Shown here piece after piece: positions 58,902 to 64,000 of a DNA stretch of 64,000 bases. The translations under genes were made by a program, and so were the position numbers. The notes beneath the pieces are model-generated. The model saw only the letters and a list, made by a program, of their open reading frames with translations, did no database searches and had not been told where the DNA came from. The stretch is from the NCBI GenBank assembly GCA_028532985.1, contig JANCIK010000008.1, positions 2,604,001 to 2,668,000 on the forward strand, given 5' to 3'. Source of the DNA: Stropharia rugosoannulata (lineage: Eukaryota > Basidiomycota > Agaricomycetes > Agaricales > Strophariaceae). Every line of letters begins with the position of its first letter. The first letter of the stretch is position 1.

Positions 58902-60391
58902 TATGGAACACGTAACGGTACATTATCAGGCGCGAATGCCCAATACGTCTGCCGAAATCAAACGAAAAGTAGAGGATTGTAGCCCTCCTCAAGCTGCTTT
59001 GAAAGTTCAAAAGATCTTTAAGAAATATGAAAAATGCTGGGTTTCCGATGGAAACATGTTTTTCAAATAGGAGATACGCGCTTCAAGCTCCTCAAAAGTC
59101 GCTTAGCAGCGGATTCTACTTGGTTTTCAACCCTTTTTGATCAGCGGGACGGCATGCTGATATCAACGTAGCCACATAAACACCAGAAGGAAATCGATGA
59201 AGTTTTGAGGACTGTAGAAAACGTCGATGGTATCGATTTATTCTTTTTGAACTTTAACAAAGGTCACCCTGACGCTAAGGCGTTCGAACTTCGCACAGCT
59301 GGAGAAAACCATGAATTGCGGAATGTGCGCTACGATAAGCTTCAGATTTTCGTTATATTGGAATGCAGTTACTGACCGTGATTTTTTTTCAGAAACTACG
59401 CGTATATTCGACCTCACCTCGACGGGGTTATCGATTTTTATAATATGGCTGTATTCTATGTGATGCCCCAATACACAGATTACGCAGAAAACTACCTGCA
59501 AGAAGTCTTTCCGGACAATCCATGCGTTACAATGTCGCTGCCTTGCATTGACCGTGTCATTCAAGGGGTTCTGCTTGGCCGTCGCCATCATCTAATGCAT
59601 GTCCTAAGACCCTCTTTCTACGACCTTGCAAGAGCAGCGCCCCCCGATACCTACAGTACAAACACTCAAGACACAGACGGACATGCATCGCGTTCACAGT
59701 TGAGAAGGCAACCTCCATCACTGCGGAAAACAGCTGCTGACCATGCTTCTTCTAAAGAAACTACGCATACAGTCGACCTATGCTTGAAGACGTTGTCTAT
59801 CGCTATGATGCAGCCGTATTCTATATGATGACGCAATACAGACTCTACTCAGAGAGTTACCTGAAAGAAACATTTCACGATAGTCCAGGCGCATTGTCCA
59901 CACTGCCTTGCATTGACCGTGCGATTCAGGGGGTCCTGCTTGGTCGCCATCATCAGCTAATGTACGTTCTAAGACCCTCCTTTTACGACCTCGCAAGGGC
60001 AGAGATACCTGCTATCTCCAGTACAAACAACCAGGACAAGGAAGGGTGTGCAATACGCTCTCACCTAAAGAAGCTACCTCTCGAGGACCTGATAACACTG
60101 TTAGATCTTCAAAAGCGTCTTGTTCTTTGTTGGGAAAACGTCTTTAAACTCCTCTCGATAAACTGTAGCAGCTGCAGGAAGACGCGTCGAATTGAAGCAG
60201 TGGCATCTCAAGTCAGACATGAATTTCCTCATGATCCTGTCCTTGGTATTCATTACATTATGTCGCGGGCACCGTTTTCGGCGTCGCATTGTCAATCAGC
60301 AACAACTACAGCTAAAAACCAGCTGATAGATGGACGCAGCCCTATCTGGGAGAAGATTAGCATGTGGATTACAGCCGGTGGCGTTTCCTGA
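58902..60391 (+). pseudogene. Broken BTB/POZ-domain gene with internal duplication
   Basis: Segments match the BTB proteins expanded in Agaricomycetes. In order they are KYEKCWVSDGNMFFK, then (shifted by one base at about 59069) GDTRFKLLKSRLAADSTWF, EIDEVLRTVENVDGIDLFFL and LPCIDRAIQGVLLGRHHQLM, with HEFPHDPVLGIHYIMS near the end. Damage: a stop plus frame change at about 59070, an in-frame stop near 59167 (ISTxPHKHQ), and no splice-compatible join before the first duplicated block. The block from RNYAYIRP to PSFYDLARA occurs twice (59391-59636 and 59755-60004). The last 200 residues, from the second copy on, form an intact frame, so the gene may have died recently. Confidence 0.7.
59391..60004 (+). 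repeat. Direct tandem duplication inside the BTB gene
   Basis: Two copies of a roughly 248-base unit lie about 364 bases apart: 59391-59636 and 59755-60004. Both encode the same block, beginning RNYAY.RP and containing AVFY.M.QY, LPCID, IQGVLLGR and VLRPSFYDLARA. The copies differ at many positions, so the duplication is not new. Spacer sequence after copy 1 still resembles sequence after copy 2 (STNTQD versus STNNQD), so the original unit was about 364 bases. Confidence 0.8.
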
Positions 60392-60917
60392 GGCTCAACC
60401 ACATATGTATGAATGTTTCAACGTTAATCATGACCAAAGCACATACCTTTCGTAATTTCTTATCTGATCCACTGCTTTATGCCGCATTGACTCTACTTAC
60501 AATCATGCTTCAGTACAATATGCCACCAATAATGAAGAAATCTTGAGGCTTTTCCTCTTGATCGCTCCTCGGTAATACATGCAGATGCTTACTCTGTTGG
60601 CAAGATTACATTTGAAGAAAAAAGAAAAGTATACAGTATACACCTTGTGCTCAGGAAGGCTGAATGGCAGGCAGAAAGCGTTCATTAGGGCATGCTTTGG
60701 GAGCTTAACTGGTCAACCTACTCCAATCTGAAAGTACTGTCCGAGCTCGAAAGTTCAGTCATAGGGTCAGTCGGCGGAATATTTCTAGTGAGGCAGTGTC
60801 AAGGGGCGTGAGTACTTAAATGCTCCGAAGCTGGCATGTGGAAACTCGTCTCACGTTTTACACCTCAACACACTTCTGAAGCAGCTACCCAAGAAATCCT
60901 CTTCTCGAGACAATTAA
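60392..60917. other. Promoter region of TPR paralogue E
   Basis: This is the end of the BTB remnant and the upstream region of E. No gene was recognised. Confidence 0.4.
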
Positions 60918-63900
60918 ATGGCACTTCCTACTGTCTTAGTTGTTATATCCTTGGCTACTGCACTGAAAGATATTGTAGAAGTCGCTCAAGAGATCCGAGA
61001 GTCCTTCAGTAAAGTACGTTAGCTTCTTACCTGCAAAGTATACCAAACACTATGGCTCCCGTTCTAATTTACTCTATAGCTACCCCAAAACTACAGAAAT
61101 TCTCTTGCTCTGGCTACGGAGATTGCAAAATCCTGTGAAAAAATGAGGAAGATCTACGGAGACAAGGAGGATATTTTCGACAGAACACCGGATCTCCATG
61201 AATCCTTAAAGGAGCTTTACCAGTACGTTCTCAGAGCTGTAATGACTTTGAATATAACTTACTCAAATTGTTCTACTTCTCAATTAAGGGAAATGGTTTC
61301 GGTCCATGAACAATGCATTCGTTTAGTTCCCCCGATCTCGGAAAAGAAAATGCAAAGATTCAAAATGGTGTTCTACTCATTTATGAATCGCAAGAAAGTC
61401 TCTAGCCTTATCCTTGGACTGAAGGATCATGTCAATGACTGCTACAAGCAGTTTCTAGTAAGTTCTCCAGAAGTCCAGCGTTAATCTGTCTAACTTCCGC
61501 AGTTATTGTCAAACATCCGAATCGAAGCTACGGTAAACCAGATTGCTTGCGCACTAAGCACTGTGGCAAAGAACCCATCTCCCGTCTTGAATAGTATTGG
61601 AACAATAGCTGTGTGCGGCTCTGGTGAGGCCCAGCTTTCCGAGTTCATTCATCCTAGCCCTTACTCAGGGCCTTCGTTACGCGATACTATTCCAAAATAC
61701 GAGTTATGGAAAGCCTTTCTCCGTCAAGAAATTGAATCAGTCGAAAATTTACTGGCACGGTTGGTTTCAAGATGGGCGCGGAGTCCACCTGCTGATTCCT
61801 CCGTCATTGTGCAAGCATTTACAACGCGCCAGACCAACCTGACCGATCTGACCGATCTGACGGTGATGGAAACCGTCTCGCAAAGGAATTTAATTAGTGA
61901 TGTGTTCCGGCTTCAGATGATCCTCGAGGACACCGACAACACAATTATCTCGACGTTTGGAAACTCTGTTGCATCTGTAAGCTCCCGTCTGACCAATAAA
62001 CGGCTACATGCGGACTCCCTGACAGTCAGGAAACTTGGCGTGCAACTCTGGGGGCAACTAGTCTTGATCTATCCGTCTAGGGATGTACGGATTGTTCTAC
62101 TCCAGCATCTCACCAATCTTTCTATCTGCTATTATAACATTGGCGATAACAAACAGGCCTACGCCACATGTCAGAAGTCAATTGACAATATCCTTGAGCA
62201 GCTTACCTTTGAAGAATCTCATATATTGCGTGAGCTTCTTGCCCGTAACCTCGCACTACAAGCATCAAGTAATAAATTATCGCCTAACTCTGCATATGAA
62301 TTAGCTAGTCGGGCAGTTGGTACGCTGGAGCATGTTCTCCACATACAAGACTCTACTCAGATAGAAGACAGTTTTGTCTCCTCTCGGAACCATGATTCTT
62401 TTTACACATACTCAGAAGCCCTCCTCTTCTTGTCCGCACATCAAGAAACAAGAGGATCTCTTGCTGAATCATTAATTACGCGAAAGCGTGCATTACAGGT
62501 TGTAAGTGGGCTAGCCAAAGTATATCCATCATCTAGAAGGATCCTTGAAAGGAAAGCGGAGATATTGCAAATTCTGTTTGGCTACAAATACAGTTCGCAC
62601 AACTCCCTTGAAGAAATCTGGGCTTATGGGGAGGAGTGTGTGATGATCTTTGAACGTCTTCTGCATGGGAGTGGATCGTTATTCGACCTTAACTCCCTGA
62701 CAGGTTCTCTTTTGACATTACAGCAAACATTTCAAATTGCGGGACGACTAGAAAATATGGGAACCGTACATCACAGAATTACTAGTTTCTCAGAGTCAGC
62801 TGCTAAACGGTTTCCCGACCTCCAAACGGTGCCGTCCGATAGTGGGGCCAATTACTATTATAATCTTGCATTATCACACGATTTGGTGCAACGTATTCAA
62901 GAAGCTATCCAAGCCGTCAGAATCTCTGTTTCTCAATATTCAACTTTGGACTCATTTAACCGCAATGACCGCCATCGTCTGAGGCACATAGACGCATTGT
63001 GTCTTCTCTCGGAACTACTCTCTAAGTCTGGCCAATATGAACTCGCCATTTTTGAAGGCTACAAAGCCATCAAGATGGTTGAAAATGTCACTGGACAACA
63101 AGAGTCCCTGCTATCTGTGAATGCCCACTTGCAAGTTGTGGAGAATATTATGAATGCATTGGAAAATATGCCGCCAGGTACATTGGTGCTCCAACAGACA
63201 GCCGAGATGATGAAACACTTTACGACGATATTCACCCATCCTCTTGGAAAGACAATTGCAGTGCGTACAAAAATTCCTGCGATGTACATTGTGATCTTGG
63301 AAAAGAATGGGATGTTCGATTCAGCCATTAAATACTCTGAAAAGTTCTTCGCTACTTGGGAAGATATGCCTGATTACTGTGCAAGTTCAGACGCTGTGTA
63401 CCCGTACCTTCAATGCTTTGAGGCACTTGCTAAACTTCTGAAGAGACATGGCCTAATAGACACAGCCCTCAAGTACAGTTTACAAGCTGTTCAACTTGCT
63501 CGCAAATGTTCCCATCCCAACAATTCTGTTCTTACTCGACATACGAGCATTACCATTGAATGGAGCCATATATCCCTTTTACTTTATGCATTCCGCTATG
63601 AAGACGCATTGAAAGCCAGCCAAGAACTAGGCCAATCCTATGATGACGATGACAGACTAGAGAGCCCAGAGTTCATGATACATGGTCTGAACTGTCTTCT
63701 TTATGTCTATCTCTACAACCATCTTCCCGGAAAATCAAAAGAAGTAGCTATCAGAGGGCTGAATCTGTGTCAATCTGAAATATCCAAAGGAAAAACGTAC
63801 CCGCACCGCAGCCAGCTATTTTTGTTTCGTATAGGACTGGTAGATGCTCTTCTTGACGAGGGTCATGTCGACGAAGCACTAAATTATTTGAAAGAAGCTG

Positions 63901-64000
63901 AAGACGGCTTATCAACTGTATGGCCTTCCGTACTTGATGACTTCAGGTACAATGTTCTAGTCAGAAAGTCGCAGCTCCTCTTTGCCAACAAGGATTACTC
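60918..64000 (+). CDS. TPR paralogue E, cut by the window end
   Basis: Exons 60918-61013 (96 nt), 61080-61222 (143 nt), 61289-61457 (169 nt) and 61503 to the edge match A in size and phase; at least 968 residues are visible. The start MALPTVLVVISLATALKDIV is nearly the same as in A. Exon 2 reads PQNYRNSLALATEIAKSCEK and exon 3 VHEQCIRLVPPISEKKMQRF. The TPR exon follows A closely: REIESVENLLARLVSRWAR versus REIESVEKLLARLVSRWAR. The C-terminal motif and any tail lie beyond the window. E is in opposite orientation to A, about 40 kb away. No frame break was seen. Confidence 0.8.
61840..61866 (+). repeat. Short 9-base tandem repeat in E
   Basis: The unit CTGACCGAT is repeated, with a diverged third copy, and encodes LTDLTDLT. 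Paralogue A has no such repeat at the corresponding place (GLKSLSV), so it is a small in-frame expansion specific to E. Confidence 0.7.

Noticed and set aside
1..64000. tRNA genes, rRNA, CRISPR arrays or transposase genes
   Set aside because: None could be recognised by eye. A covariance-model scan for tRNAs would be decisive and was not possible.

Overview
The window is nuclear DNA of a filamentous basidiomycete, most likely an Agaricomycete. Genes are dense on both strands and cut by many 48-70 base introns with GTRNGT donors and YAG acceptors. Typical Agaricomycete families are present: two DUF6534-type membrane proteins, a BTB protein, P450s and large lineage-specific TPR proteins. Intron boundaries were placed by eye from splice signals, reading frame and family conservation. 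Species cannot be named from this sequence.

Layout. 1-8 kb: a small basic protein, the mitochondrial GTPase Mtg1, RNA polymerase II subunit Rpb11 and ribosomal protein uL15. 8.8-16 kb: a decayed and an intact cytochrome P450 in tandem, then a ferric-reductase-like oxidoreductase. 17.5-24.6 kb: two tandem TPR paralogues, A and B. 25-35 kb: a coiled-coil nuclear-looking protein followed by its giant paralogue (about 1,982 aa), which ends in a PHD-like finger and a chromodomain. 35.6-44.5 kb: a Tlg1/syntaxin-6-like SNARE, two DUF6534 genes, a histidine-phosphatase gene with an 8-base exon, and a single-pass membrane protein. 45.9-53.5 kb: an unknown coiled-coil protein, then TPR paralogues C (with a C-terminal membrane segment) and D (truncated). 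54-58.5 kb: splicing factor Clf1 and TFIID subunit Taf13. 58.9-64 kb: a broken BTB gene with an internal tandem duplication, then TPR paralogue E, which runs off the right edge.

The most notable content is the five-member A-E family. Each member has a small helical N-terminal module on its own exons. Exon sizes are conserved: first exon 96 nt in A, D and E; second exon 143 nt in A, D and E; third exon 169 nt in A, B, C and E. This is fused to a long TPR array on one giant exon. The module looks like the HeLo/SesA/MLKL four-helix class of cell-death domains. No STAND NTPase lies between module and repeats, so these could be NTPase-less, NLR-like receptors or effectors. That function is inference. 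The gene structure, the paralogy, the truncation in D and the membrane tail in C are read directly from the sequence.

The housekeeping genes (Mtg1, Rpb11, uL15, Tlg1, Clf1, Taf13) are interspersed with this fast-evolving accessory material. No RNA genes, transposons or CRISPR arrays could be supported.
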